Assembly: GCF_035594125.1 (NCBI RefSeq)
Contig: NW_026973710.1
Coordinates: 521,001 to 585,000 of the forward strand
Origin: Scylla paramamosain
Taxonomy: Eukaryota; Arthropoda; Malacostraca; Decapoda; Portunidae
DNA length: 64,000 bases
Direction of reading: 5' to 3'
How positions within the stretch are numbered: the stretch's first letter is position 1; each line of letters starts with the position of its first letter. This document shows, piece after piece, positions 14,590 to 27,479 of this stretch. The notes under the pieces are model-generated. The model saw nothing but the letters and a program-made list of their open reading frames with translations. It was not told the DNA's origin and made no database searches. The translations under genes were made by a program, and so were the position numbers.

Positions 14590-14892
14590 ATCCTCAGAGC
14601 AAGAAAGCAGCTGGCTCCTCGAGGTTACTGTGTCTTCAAAGAGAGGACTCATCCGAATCCTGTCTCTTAATCCTGACCTGTGCCTCGTCTTGGGTGTGTA
14701 GATCTCACTCCTACATTCTTAGCTCGATACTAGTGACTTTGAATGATACGTACTGGTAGTAACTCTTCTGACCACTGAGAGTGTTTATAATATTATTGGG
14801 AAATCTGCTGTAAGAAATGCATGAAAAACCTGAAAATTGGGGAACTTTTGACAGTATAGAAAATTGTTTATCTTCAGGTAAAAAAAAAAAAA

Positions 14893-15004
<112 letters not shown>

Positions 15005-15453
15005 GTCATCAGTGAGGCTTAATACGCAAACACGCACAAACTACCGGGACAAGGCTGCTAACATCTTTGCTCAGTGTCCGCAAAACAATTCCACACAGTA
15101 GCCTGTGAAACATATGGAACAGTGAGTCAGTCGTAATCAGACAGAACAGGTAATTTATAGAGATACCTATGTTCTGTGTTTTTTTTTTTACAAATTTCTC
15201 TGTCTTCTAGTTTATTTATTTTTTTCTTTTTTTGGTGGTACCGGATAAAGAAGCATAATTTTCTTGCAGCACTGGGGTGACTCACTCCTTCATAGACACA
15301 GGTTGTATTGAGTGTGACATGCAAATTTCTCTGGTCTGTGTTGTAGCTCTGCTGTATGATGAAATTTTTTAAGGGTGTTAAAGCACCTCCGCCCCTTGCT
15401 TTTAGTCACTCCTTTACTCTTACGCCTCACTCCTATACCTTCATTCATTCACT

Positions 15454-15710
<257 letters not shown>

Positions 15711-16019
15711 CATGACGTCACACGACACACAACGGACAGTTCCCGCCAAGTGGAGACATTCATCAGCTCATCACCTTCAAGTGTCATCAGGTAACACTGG
15801 CGGCAGGTGGTGTTTATGCCCAGAGTATCCTTTCATTTTTGTAACCGTGGCTGAGGCATAGAAGGGTCAGCTGTTGGCACGTTGGCACATTACACGTATT
15901 ACATTCCTGGCCAGTACACCGTGCGGCACAACACGTGAGCATTATTACTTCGTTCCTACATAAAAGAAAATAAATAAATAAATAAAAACAGACGAAATGG
16001 AACAAAATTTAAAGGAAAA

Positions 16020-16395
16020 ATATATATTGTTCTCCTCCCTTCACAGTGCCATCCAGGCAGCCTTATCATTTCAAATCACTAGAGTACTTCACCGTAGTTT
16101 AGTGAAATCATTACATTGCTCACCCAACCAAAAAAGAAGCCGAAGTTGAGCAAAACTGATAGAAAAAAAAAAAAGAAACATGGCGTTTTTCCTTCACAGT
16201 AGCACTCTTATTATTCCAGTCTTATTATTGCCCAGGGGTTCAATGACAGCATGGTGAAATTATTACATTACTCACCCAGGCAGACTAAATGAACAGAATC
16301 AAATGAAAAAAAAGGAAGCATACATTGTCTATCCTTCACAGTTACCCAGACTTTTTTTTTTATTTCGTATCACTAGAGTACTTCCCTAAATGTGT
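16020..16395. repeat. Degenerate tandem repeat, unit about 150 bases
   Basis: CCTTCACAGT recurs at about 16038, 16190 and 16333; GTGAAAT.ATTACATT.CTCACC at about 16102 and 16255; ATCACTAGAGTACTTC at about 16074 and 16370. About 2.5 diverged units. Confidence 0.75.
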
Positions 16396-16679
16396 GGCGA
16401 CGTTGTAGTGACCAGTGCCACGCCTTGCAAACGTGTCACTCCTTCCCAGAGCAGCTTTGTGTGGCATTAACGAAGCGCGGTGGCACCCAATGGTAGTGTG
16501 AAGGCTGCGAGGTTTGTCTGCTGACTTGCCCAAAAATTATTATGTTGATTTATCTTCAGACTCTGGCGGCTGGAGTTTTTTTTATTACAGTGATATTGGT
16601 GTTTATTGGCATTTAATTAAACCAAACGTATGCCCGCTTAAAACGAGCTTACACAGAACGACATACTGCTATACAAATA

Positions 16680-16680
<1 letters not shown>

Positions 16681-16724
<44 letters not shown>

Positions 16725-16809
16725 GTCGGGGAAGGAGCGTCGTAAGAAACAGCCTCGTAGGAAATTATAATGAAACAGCTTCTTAATGCTTAGCTTCTCT
16801 ACCGGCGCG

Positions 16810-16855
<46 letters not shown>
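16681..16855. repeat. (CA)n(CG)n and nearby (CT)n
   Basis: CA to 16710, an alternating CG tract to about 16725, and CT at 16812-16855. Confidence 0.95.
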
Positions 16856-16857
<2 letters not shown>

Positions 16858-16955
16858 CCCTGTAAAATACTACGTGGCATCATCGAAACGAGGGAGGAGC
16901 GGGGGAGGGCACCGAGTCCGAGCGACCTTGAAAACAGCTGAGTGATGATGCCACT
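16858..16955 (+). repeat. Dispersed 80-90 base repeat, copy 1
   Basis: Shares TGTAAAATRCTACGTGGCATCAT and GCGACCTTGAAAACAGCTGA, in the same order, with 55767-55848. Here it follows (CT)n. Confidence 0.75.
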
Positions 16956-16959
16956 TAGC

Positions 16960-18290
16960 ATTTTAAAGGAGTACTTATAATCACCGCAATAATGTTGTCG
17001 TGTAATGCTTATTGGTATATCACATGCTTTTTAATACCATTTGTCTTGTTATAAGATACTGTAATATTCCACAGCCTGCAAAAAATAAGATTAAATAAGT
17101 GGCACCTCCGAGGCTGCGACAATGCAGCCGTCTGTTCTTCACGTCAGCTACACGCATAGCAGCACACCCGCGAGTCCCATACATTTTCAACTCCTCTGAC
17201 GGGTAAACAAAGCCTTAAAATGCATATGTGTATAGAACATTTCCTACTTAGAATTGCACGTTCCTTCACCTCTTTCAGTATTTGCAGAAACACGCGTTAC
17301 ACCTTTTATACAGTGGACAACAAGCAAAACAACACCTACGTGTTCTGAAACGCTTCATTTGTCTCACCACATTTTTTTTTCTTTTCAAATGATGATAGGT
17401 TCTGAATAGCCGGGTTTTAAATGCATTTCCCCTGTTAATAATATAGAAATCGTGTTAATCTGTCACTAGAACCATAAAAACATCTTTTGAAAACCTGTGC
17501 AACTTCATTTAGAGTCTTATCAGTTTAGTGGAGGTGCGGCGCAGAAGTGTTTCAGAATAGGGATCATTGTCTCGTTTTCCCCCAACCTGGCGTCCCCGCT
17601 CGGCCCCTTCCACGACTCGCAGCGAGAGAGAGAGGTCGAGGTGCGGTGGTCTTGTGGCGGAAGCCTGAAGGAGGCGGTGAAGGAGTGAAGGTAAGAGTTT
17701 GGTAATAGGAAGATTGTTAGATTATTATTCAGTGGGTGGAATTAAGGCGTAACCTATGAGATTATGAATGATAAGGATGAATAGGTGAGAATAAGGATGG
17801 GTAGGTTTGTCCATGTTTGGTGATTAGATACGCCACGTTAGGTAATGTGATTAGGCTGACCTGATGTAGGTTGACCAGGTGAGGTTGGGTAGGTGTGATT
17901 AGGTTAAACAGATGGTGATTACAACACTGGCAAAGTGACGTAGTTAAGCTTATCAGGTGAGAGATGGGAAGTTATAGAAGTTTAGCAATTTGCGAGGGAA
18001 TAAGCTGCAAGGGTGATTAGACTGCAGGTGACGTTATTTAATTTGTCAGGTGAGAGAAGTATGCTGATCAGATGGTAAGTTGGTTGCTTGTTTGTCCAGG
18101 TGATTGACGTCTGATTAAGCTTACTGAGGTGATAATTAAGGAAGTGAATTTGAGATTATATTATATAAGCACGTAAAATCATGTTGGATTGGTGTGTCTG
18201 TGGCTGCTATTTTGTGGTCCCTCTGCTTATTCGCTGTGCTGAGTGGCAGTTGGCTTGTTAACTACGATCATTGTTTCCCTTATTCATTAT
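16960..18290. other. Intergenic stretch with AGGTGATTA-like degenerate repeats
   Basis: From about 17700 to 18150 the motif GGTGATTAGG and close variants recur irregularly. A GC-richer segment near 17497-17688 ends in a donor-like GTGAAG|GTAAGAG, but nothing recognisable is encoded. Confidence 0.5.

Positions 18291-18292
<2 letters not shown>

Positions 18293-18328
<36 letters not shown>
18293..18328. repeat. (CA)n microsatellite
   Basis: Uninterrupted CA tract. Confidence 0.95.
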
Positions 18329-18332
<4 letters not shown>

Positions 18333-18354
18333 CCTACCTTTAGTAACGGTATAT

Positions 18355-18625
18355 GCACACCCACGCACATTCACACCCACGCACGCTCACACATACGCCC
18401 ACGCACTCGCACACCCACGCACTCGCACACCCACGCACTCGCACACCCACGCACTCGCACACCCACGCACTCTCACACCCACGCACTCGCACACCCACGC
18501 ACTCGCACACCCACGCACTCTCACACCCACGCACTCTCACACCCACGCACTCTTATGTCCACGCGCTCTCATACCCATGCGCTCTCATACCCACGCGCTC
18601 ACACACGCCCAGGCGATCACACACA
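18355..18625. repeat. 16-base minisatellite
   Basis: Unit ACTCGCACACCCACGC, about 14 copies, cleanest in the middle. Copies towards the right carry TCTCATACC variants. Confidence 0.93.
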
Positions 18626-18639
18626 CACAAAATATTAAT

Positions 18640-18880
18640 GACAAAAAAACTGGTGATGCACTCAAAAATCTGGTGACACTCAAAAAAAAACTGGTGATAC
18701 ACTCAAAAATGGTGACACTCAAAAAATCTGGTGACACTCAAAAACCTGGTGGTGCACTAAAAAAAAAACTGGTGATGCACTCAAAAAACTGGTGACACTT
18801 AAAAAAAACTGGTGATGCACTCAAAAACCTAGTCAGGCAGCCAAAAGAATGGTCATGCACTCAAAAAAAATATAACCCCT
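18640..18880. repeat. Second minisatellite, unit about 18-22 bases
   Basis: Unit close to CTGGTGATGCACTCAAAAAA, about 11 copies with variable A-runs and some units lacking TGCA. Confidence 0.92.
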
Positions 18881-18882
18881 TC

Positions 18883-18900
18883 ACACACACACACAACCCC

Positions 18901-18945
<45 letters not shown>
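18883..18945. repeat. (CA)n microsatellite
   Basis: Two CA tracts separated by ACCCCTTC. Confidence 0.95.
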
Positions 18946-18947
<2 letters not shown>

Positions 18948-18959
18948 TTACATTCTAAA

Positions 18960-19640
18960 TTTGCATTAGACTTTTTTAATGCTGCTTTGTTCTATTAAAG
19001 CAGATTTTTATTTATTTTTATTTATTTTCTTTTTTACCCGGTTCACCTCAAAGTTGGCTTATTTTAAATAGTTTTTTTTCCTAATTTGTTATTCATCTGA
19101 TAAATATTTTCTTGTCCTATATTTGCTCATGTATTTGGCTTCAAAATTCTTTCCCTTATCTGACCTTTTCTTTATATAGTGGGTTTCAAAACGATGGACT
19201 ACACTTAAAATTTTTGTATTTCTGCAACCTTAAACTGTCTATAAATAAAACTAATAAAAGGTGTGGGCCAAAGTTTAAAATGACTTCTTTTCAAATTTTA
19301 AATTTTTATTTGTGTTTTTCATGAGTGCAGAGATAGCATTTTTTTTAATCAGGTTCATCTTTTAAACTTGTGTATATATTGTGGTGTCATTGAAATTTCT
19401 GTGATGCCATGCAGATTTCTTCTATCTGGTGTTTTCTTCTACTCTACATCATTCTTCAAATTTTTGCTTTTAAATTATAATAGGGACATGTTTATCAAAC
19501 ACATTTCTTGGCTTCAAACGTTAAACTGCCGTACTTTTCAGATTTTCTCTAACCGGTGCTTTCCTTTCTTTCAATTTTCGTTTCTTGAATGTGACAGTAT
19601 GGAATTTAGACACATTTCATATTAAATCTCGGCACAGTTC
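18960..19640. other. T-rich stretch without recognised gene
   Basis: Low-complexity T-rich sequence. TTATCAAACACATT near 19492 also occurs near 22449, on the other side of LINE copy A2, so A2 may have inserted into an older T-rich repeat field. Confidence 0.5.
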
Positions 19641-19654
19641 TCACATCATTTTTT

Positions 19655-22315
19655 TTTTTTTTTTCTATGTAGGAGGGACACTGACCAAGGGCAACAAAAA
19701 TCCAATTAAAAAAAAATGCCCACTGAAATGCCAGTCCCATAAAAGGCTCCAAACCGGGAGTTAAAAAATTGAAGGATAAGTGTCTTGAAACCTCCCTCTT
19801 GAAGGAATTCAAGTCATAGGAAGGTGAAAATACAGAAGCAAGCAGGGAGTTCCAGAATTTACCAGAGAAAGGGATGAATGATTGAGAATACTGGTTAACT
19901 CTTGCGTTAGAGAGGTGGACAGAATAGGGTTGAGAGAAAGATGAAAGTCTTGTACAGCGAGGCCATGGGAGGAGAGGAGGCATGCAGTTAGTAAGATCAG
20001 AAGAACAGTTAGCATGAAAATAGCGGTAGAAGACAGCTAGAGATGCAACATTGCGGCGGTTAGAGAGAGGCTGAAGACAGTCAGTTAGAGGAGAGAAGTT
20101 GATGAGACGAAAAGCTTTTGATTCCACCCTGTCTAAAAGAGCAGTATGAGTGGAACCCCCCAGACATGTGAAGCATACTCCATACATGGACGGATAAGGA
20201 TCTTGTACAGAGTTAGTAGCTGGGAGGGTCAGAAAAACTGGCGGAGACGTCTCAGAACACCTAACTTCATAGAAGCTGTTTTAGCTAGAGATGAGATGTG
20301 AAGTTTCCAGTTCAGATTATAAGTAAAGGACAGACCGAGGATGTTCAGTGTAGAAGAGGGGGATAGTTGAATGTCATTGAAGAAGAGGGGATAGTTGTCT
20401 GGAAGGTTGTGTTGAGTTGATAGATGGAGGAATTGAGTTTTTGAGGCATTGAACAATATCAAGTTTGTTCTACCCGAATCAGAAATTTTAGAAAGATCAG
20501 AAGTCAAGCGTTCTGTGGCTTCCCTGCGTGAAATGTTTACTTCCTGAAGTGTTGGACGTCTATGAAAAGACGTGGAAAAGTGCAGGGTGGTATCATCAGC
20601 GTAGGAGTGGATAGGACAAGAAGTTTGGTTTAGAAGATCATTAATGAATAATAAGAAGAGAGTGGGTGACAGGACAGAACCCAGAGGAACACCACTGTTA
20701 ATAGATTTAGGAGATCAGTGACCGTCTACCACAGTAGCAATAGAACGGTCAGAAAGGAAACTTGAGATGAAGTTATAGAGAGAAGGATAGAAGCTGTAGG
20801 AGGGTAGTCTGGAAATCAAAGCTTTGTGCCAGACTCTATCAAAAGCTTTTGATATGTCCAAGGCAACAGCAAAAGTTTCACCAAAATCTCTCAAAGAGGA
20901 TGACCAAGACTCAGTAAGGAAAGCCAGAAGATCACCAGTAGAGCGGCCTTGATGGAACCCATACTGGAGATCAGATAGAAGGTTGTGAAGTGATAGATGT
21001 TTAAGAATCTTCCTATTGAGGATAGATTCAAAAACTTTGGATTGGCAGGATATTAAAGCAATAGGACGGTAGTTTGAGGGATTAGAACGGTCACCCTTTT
21101 TAGGAACAGGCTGAATGTAGGCAAACTTCCAGCAAGAAGGAGGTAGATGTTGACAGACAGAGCTGAAAGAGTTTGACTAGGCAAGGTGCAAGCACGGAGG
21201 CACAGTTTCGGAGAACAATAGGAGGGACCCCATCAGGTCCATAAGCCTTCCGAGGGTTTAGGCCAGCGAGGACATGGAAAACATCATTGCGAAAAATGTT
21301 AATAGGTAGCATGAAGTAGTCAGTGGGTGGAGGAGAGGAAGGAACAAACCCAGAATTATCCAAGATAGAGTTTTTAGCAAAGGTTTGAGCAAAGAGTTCA
21401 GCTTTAGAAATGGATGTGATAGCAGTGGTGTCATCTGATTGAAATAAAGGAGGGAAAGAAGAAGCAAAGTTATTGGAGATATTTTAGGCTAGATGCCAGA
21501 AGTTACTAGGGGAGTTAGATCTTGAAAGGTTTTGACACTTTCTGTTAATGAAGGAGTTTTTGGCTAGTTGGAGATCAGACTTGGCATGGTTCGGGGCAGA
21601 AATATAAAGTGCATGAGATACTGATGATGGAAGGTTTAAGTACCTTTTGTGGGGTACCTCTCTATCATGTATAGCACGAGAACAAGCTGTGTTAAACCGA
21701 GGTTTGGAAGGTTTAGGTCGAGAAAGAGAGTGAGTAATGTACGCCTCCATGCCAGACACTATCACCTCTGTTATGCGCTCAGCACACAAAGACGGGACAT
21801 GGAAGCAGTAGTCATTCTTAGGAAAATCAGCAAAATACCTCCTCAGGTCCTCTCAACTAGCAGAGGCAAAACGCCAGAGGCACTTTCACTTAGGGGGATC
21901 TTGAGGAGGGATTGGAGCGATAGGACAAGATACAGATATGAGATTGTGATCGGAGGAGCCCAATGGAGAAGAAAGGGTGACGGCATAAACAGAAAGATTA
22001 GAGGTCAGGAAAAGGTCAAGAATGTTGAGCGTATCTCCAAGACGGTCAGGAATACGAGTAGGGTGTTGCACCAATTGCTCTAGGTCATGGAGGATAGCAA
22101 AGTTGAAGGCTAGTTCACCAGGATGGTCAGTGAAGGGAGAGGAAAGCCAAAGCTGGTGGTGAACATTGAAGTCTCCAAGAATGGAGATCTCTGCAAAAGG
22201 GAAGAGGGTCAGAATGTGCTCCACTTTGGAAGTTAAGTAGTCACAAAGAATTTCTTATAGTCAGAAGAGTTAGGTGAAAGGTATACAGCACAGATAAATT
22301 TAGTTTGAAAGTGCT
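19655..22315 (-). mobile_element. Family A LINE, 5'-truncated (copy A2)
   Basis: Minus strand, about 2.66 kb. It starts inside the endonuclease (CVVYLSP-like end near 22300; [23 protein letters not shown]), runs through the reverse transcriptase (NPRKAYGPDGVPP, GVPQGSVLSP-equivalent region) and the C-terminus (SYADD region; HTALLDRVESKAFRL, NRRNVASLAVFYRYFHANC, FSGKFWNSLLASVF), and ends with the shared 3' UTR and an A-rich tail seen as the T-run at about 19650-19665. Several frameshifts are present. It keeps the endonuclease SDH motif and lacks the nested insert of A1. Confidence 0.9.
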
Positions 22316-23300
22316 TGTGCAGTGCTTGTCAAACTTTTTCCGTTTTCCTATGATATTTCTTGTGTAGTCTTAATTTTTTTTAGGGAATCTTGGCACATCT
22401 CCTATGCCTATGAGAGACGTATTTTTGTTTTGAGTTTTGTAGGGAATCAGTTATCAAACACATTACAAGGAATCTCAGCACATACAACAAACTTCGTGTC
22501 TAGGAACTAATGGTCTGTATTCCTTGCAGGTGTGAAGTGTGTGGCTTCCACTTCACCATCCTATGAACAGCCTGCAGGAATCTCTATCAGCACCTGCTTC
22601 TGCAATATTGGCATCTGGTTATCAAATAGTGCTGTCACGCTGGGCCTGACATACTCCATTGCAATTGGGGAATCAAGCTTCACCAGGAAGAGAGGCCGAG
22701 CATCACGACCTTCAAGCCTTCAAGCCCTACAAGAGGTGTTAAGTATTGTCAGGACAAAACAGAGGGCCTGGTACAAGAGTTTTCATTGCAATCAAGGAAG
22801 AGTCAAGTTGCAGTAAGAAGAGTGTGGCAAGAATTTTAAGCAGGAGGAAGACTGTCAAGCAGTTGACGGCAGGAAGAACGCGTGAAATTCCCTTAAGTCG
22901 TGGCAGGACCAACAGGCAACCTTCAACACCTGCAGAGGCACAAGAGTTGTGGGCAGTTTCACCAGGAAGAGTTTGCTCCTCACTGAAGTTGACACAAAGA
23001 CACAAGAATCTTCAAGTGTTGTTACTCCGAGACCCTGCTGCAAATGTTCTCCAATCCACTCCAGTCTGGGAAGGAAGAATGTAGGAAGTCCCTCTCTTCT
23101 GTACTCAACAAGCACCACCACCACCACCACCTTCATTCAGGCTTGGGACAAGTTTTGTACATTCCAGCACTTCAGTATTAAAGAAAACAAGTGCCATGTT
23201 TATTATCCTGTTGTGTATTTATTCACTTAACATTCACAGTAAAACAATAAACATTCAGTATTCCATCTTGTGTAAATAAAGTTTCAGGCAGAGTACAGGT
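22316..23300. other. Unassigned stretch with possible transcript 3' end
   Basis: The region after about 22530 contains a 94-codon open frame (22532-22816) of unknown identity. At 23080-23290 it carries two AATAAA signals (near 23247 and 23276). An acceptor-like CCTTGCAG precedes 22530. This could be the last exon of a non-coding or diverged transcript; no domain was recognised. Confidence 0.3.
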
Positions 23301-24327
23301 CATGCCCTGAAAAAAAAAAACGCATAGAAGCCCTGTGCCAGCAACTGGTGTCGTTGGGATGGGGCTTCTGTGCAAATCATACCTTAAACTTTATTTTTGG
23401 GCCTTGGGCCAATCCTGGCACTTTTTTTTTATTACCTTGAGGGCATGAATTGTTACCACCAAATATTTATTTTACACTATACCAGCACATTGTTAGCAAA
23501 CTATATATTTATTTCACATATATAATAGTAGTCACAAATTTATTTATTGGCAAAGACATACATACAAGTCATACACAGCAATGCAACCTGGACTAGATAA
23601 TACACTGGTGGAGTCAGCTGGCTTGGGGCACTTGTACAGCAGCAGCACACCCAGTACTGGCTGTAGACACACCCTCCATTTGGCTCTTCCTGACGTCAGA
23701 GCCTGCAACATGGCACTACCGGACTGATTGCAGACAGAATGTTAGCCAACACAAGTGAGATCTGCAAAAGAGTAACGCAATTTGGGGAAAATGGATAGTT
23801 ATGAAGACGTGAACCTGTATCACACATACACACTAATTCTATCACTCGAATGCTGGCTTTTTACTTTTTACAAACATTTCACTCCCTTTAACAGCCCATC
23901 ACCTGGCCAAAACAATCCTCAAACAACCCACAACTCTTCCATATCTTATCTTTTTATATCCATAAATTCCTCAAAAAAACATCCTTATTTTTCGCCAAAC
24001 ACCTTTCACGTGCACATCTCTCAACAAAAAACCCAAGCTACACATCTCTTATTTCACACTGATCACTGCAAACCATTCCTTCTAACCCTCTTCAGTAACA
24101 CACACAACACGCCTCACCGGTAATGCTCATCCATCCTAGTCATTCTTAATAAAAGTACCACACGTGCACTTACCCAGCCCACACACTGCCTCTCTTGCTA
24201 TCCTGTACCACTATTTTCACACTTGCTGTTCTTCTAATCTTGGTAAGAGCACGCCTCTCCTCCATGCATTTACTAATCTTATTAACAACTTTCCTCTTAT
24301 CCTGCACATACATACATAAGGATTCAT

Positions 24328-24330
<3 letters not shown>

Positions 24331-24396
<66 letters not shown>
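24331..24396. repeat. (CA)n microsatellite
   Basis: About 33 CA units. The 23300-24330 stretch before it holds no recognised gene. Confidence 0.97.
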
Positions 24397-24399
<3 letters not shown>

Positions 24400-24423
24400 T
24401 CTCAACAATACTCTGATTACATA

Positions 24424-24641
24424 CAGTTGAGGATTCCTTATCCAAAATTGTTGGGAGTGAGTGGTACAGATTTTAGATTTCCCCAGTTTTTTTGAATAAC
24501 AACTTGCCAATTTCTGATACCTCCCATGGCAGTAAATCAAGCTCTGGTTATCAATTTTTTGGTGGGGCAAAAAAAATGTGACAAAACATGACACAATTAA
24601 AATCTTAGATTTTTAAATTTAGGATAGAGGATTCTCAAGTG
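24424..24641. mobile_element. Pogo/Tigger-like MITE
   Basis: Terminal inverted repeats: left CAGTTGAGGATTCCTTATCC, right (reverse complement) CACTTGAGAATCCTCTATCC, continuing as CAAAATT / TAAATTT. TA dinucleotides flank both ends (24422-24423 and 24642-24643), the target duplication of the Tc1/mariner superfamily. At 218 bases it cannot encode a transposase. The end resembles the known Tigger terminus beginning CAGTTGAGCAT, recalled not searched. Confidence 0.82.
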
Positions 24642-25195
24642 TAGCAACAAAACACAGTGTTCACATGAATTGGTTCCTGCAGTCACAGCCACCTGTCAGT
24701 CACAAGGTTCCAGTATGGTGTACCTCTTGCTCCTGAGTTATGGGAGCGTTCCAAGCTTTCTTCCACTTCCTCTCCGTGTTACCACCTGCGGGGAAGACAC
24801 ACATCTGTACTCCTGCTGCATGACTCACAACTCAGTCCAGAATTTAACCATTTCACCACATTACACAGCAAAGAAGGCACGACAGAAAACACTGACATGC
24901 ACATTTAACTCTTAAAGCAGTGGGGTGTATTGTAACTTGAAGGTCTCCACATACAGGATAAACTAGACTTTTCACTATGACAAGATATGATATGTCTACT
25001 CAAATAAGAAGACATGGAAAAAGTGCCAAATTGTCATACATGGCAACTCACGTGCCCTGAAGATGTTATGCTCAGTCTTTCAATCACTGAGAGACTGTCA
25101 GGCACAGTGGAGAGAGGCGTCTCTCCTGCGCTCCCCTGTACATTTCCCCCTTGCCACTACCTTCTTGTTTCATCGCTCACATTCAATACCCCTTA

Positions 25196-25244
25196 AGGTG
25201 CGTCCACACGATCGAACAATGCTCGACGGACAAAATTGTTACCA
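25196..25244 (+). repeat. Harbinger left terminal inverted repeat
   Basis: Starts AGGTGCGTCCACACGATCGA and ends GTTACCA. Forty-eight of 49 positions match the reverse complement of 28500-28548 (T versus C within AAAATYGTTACC). Confidence 0.95.
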
Positions 25245-25454
25245 ACTACCAGTGGAAAGCGGAAAGGCTCGTTGATGACGTCAGAAGCGAGCACCAAGTG
25301 GTGTACCGGACATTGTCCGTGTTCGCAGCATCGAAACGTCAGACACTGTCTGGTGTGGAATTATACGATACTGCCAGACACTCGACGAGCAAAGTCACTT
25401 GGTTACAGGATTTTCAAAGTCCGTCAGTTCATTAGTTCTCATCGTCCTGTGACC

Positions 25455-26933
25455 ATGGCCAGCAGTACCTCAGTCAATGAGAAGAGTTGCCACTGGGACA
25501 GAAAAGAGACCCTGCTACTAATAGAACTATACCGGCAGAATCCATGCCTATGGAATGTAAAGTCTACTGTGTACAAGGATAGGAACAAACGTGTCGCGGC
25601 CATTAATGAAATAACGGCAGGACTGAATAGAAATGGATTATCTGTTACTGCTTCTGAAGTGAAGAAAAAAATAGAATCCATCCGTAGTCAATATAGGAGA
25701 GAACTACGAAAACAGGAGAAATCAAAGAAGTCGGGGGCTGGTGCTGACGACATTTACACCCCCATATTATGGTGTTTTGATGACCTCTGCTTCCTCAACG
25801 ATGGCGACAGCAAGAGAGAATCCGTGTCAAGTATGGATAGCCAAGTGTCTCTTGTGCCTGAAGAAGTGTCTGATCATGAGGTGAGTACGTAATTGTCGTA
25901 TATCTGTCTGTTTACCTGTCTTTGAATGAAAAAAAAAATGAAAAACCAAACAATGGCCATACATTCTTTATTGCCACAATCTACCTTTATAATACATTTT
26001 GTCAACAAAGCAATGTAAAATATGTTCAATATGCAACATTGGTGATTTTTATGATACATTACTATTATAATTTTACTCCCGAGTTATTGTAACTTAGCCT
26101 CATGTATGTCTGTTTTGCCAGATCACAGTACCTTCCTCATTGAAATATTTCATATACAGATTGCGTACAATTGTGCCGTTGATGGTGGTGTGTTCTTCAT
26201 ACTCGAGCGGTAGCATGCCAAGGATTTCATCAGCGTTTTCTATATTTGCATCAGAACACAAAGTTGGGGTGATAGGTGCTTTGCGAAGGTAATTATGTAG
26301 TGCAGTGCAAGCAAGAACTATTTTCTCTACTTTTTTTGGTTCAAGGTTAATGGCTTTATGAAACACTTCAAATCTTTTAGCAAGTATTCCGAATGCGTTT
26401 TCTACGGTGCGTCGAGCTCTTGACAGTCGGTAGGAAAACACACGTTGCTCAAGGTTTTGATTTTGATGAGAGAAAGGCTTCATGATATGACGCTTCAGAG
26501 GAAATGCATCATCAGCAACGATCACATATGGTAATATTTTTGAGCTGTTTGGGAGTACCTCATCATCTGGCATACCGGCAGATCCTGCTTCAATACGCTG
26601 GTTGAGAGAACAGTTACCCCACACTCCACCATCCGACACTCTTCCATTAGTGCCCACGTCAACATATATGAAGTTTGAGTCTGCATTGGAGACAGCCATT
26701 AACACTATGCTGTGGCTTCCTTTGTAGTTGTAGTAGAAGGAGCCGCTATCAGGTGGTGGCCTTATCAGGATGTGCTTCCCGTCAACTGCTCCGATGCAAT
26801 TAGGAAAGTTCCATTTCTTGGAAAATCCCTGTGCTACACGCTTCCACTCCTCCGCTGTTTGGGGTGTCTGTTAATGAGAAAAATGTTATTAAAGGTCTTT
26901 TGTATGCGTTCTCGATATATATAATACATTATC

Positions 26934-27023
<90 letters not shown>

Positions 27024-27479
27024 ACAGGAAATTAAAACGATAATACACGTTGACATACACTAATGGCTTGTATCTATTTCCAGATTTTCAATGATCCTAT
27101 ACTTCAACAAAATGAAGATGGTTCTGTAACCCATACAACACCAACGCCTGTCACACCTGTCCCAAGTACATCGCATGATAATGTACCACCTGCAACGCCT
27201 GAGTCTTCACGCATTCAGACTCAAACTACCCGAGGGAGAAAAAGGTCTTTACTCACTGACGAGAGGCATGAGGTGCTTGAAGAAGCGCTTCATCAACTGA
27301 AAGAATTATCTCGATCGGAGAAGGATAGCGATGAAGAAAGTGCTTTTGGTGATGTTGTTACCAATGATTTGCGAAAGATGAATGTAGAAAATAGGATCCA
27401 TGCACAGAAACTAATTTCTGAGGTACTTTATCTGGGGAAATTAGGGAAGCTCACCTTTTCATCCAAGGTTGTTGGCTAA
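25455..27479 (+). CDS. Harbinger MADF-domain DNA-binding accessory protein (2 exons)
   Basis: Exons 25455-25880 and 27084-27479, 273 codons. The intron has GTGAGT donor and TTTCCAG acceptor and keeps phase 0 (DHE joined to IFND). Residues about 11-105 form a MADF (Myb/SANT-like) domain: CHWDRKETLLLIELYRQNP, LWNVKSTVYKDRNKR, then a basic helix KKKIESIRSQYRREL and a YTPILWCFDDLCFL end. The C-terminal exon has a Thr/Pro-rich linker, GRKRSLL, and a helix-rich tail (NDLRKMNVENRIHAQKLI) reminiscent of a BESS motif. In known Harbinger systems such a protein binds transposon ends and helps bring the transposase to the nucleus; that role is inferred here. AATAAA lies at 27532-27537. Its 1203-base intron contains transposase exon 2 on the other strand. 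Confidence 0.88.

Noticed and set aside
17497..17688. First exon of a host gene
   Set aside because: Only a donor-like GTAAGAG and moderate GC content; no recognisable protein or partner exon.
18243..18795. His/Thr-rich repeat proteins of 131-174 codons
   Set aside because: Translations of the 16-base minisatellite in different frames.
21649..22083. 144-codon plus-strand open frame
   Set aside because: Antisense to LINE copy A2.
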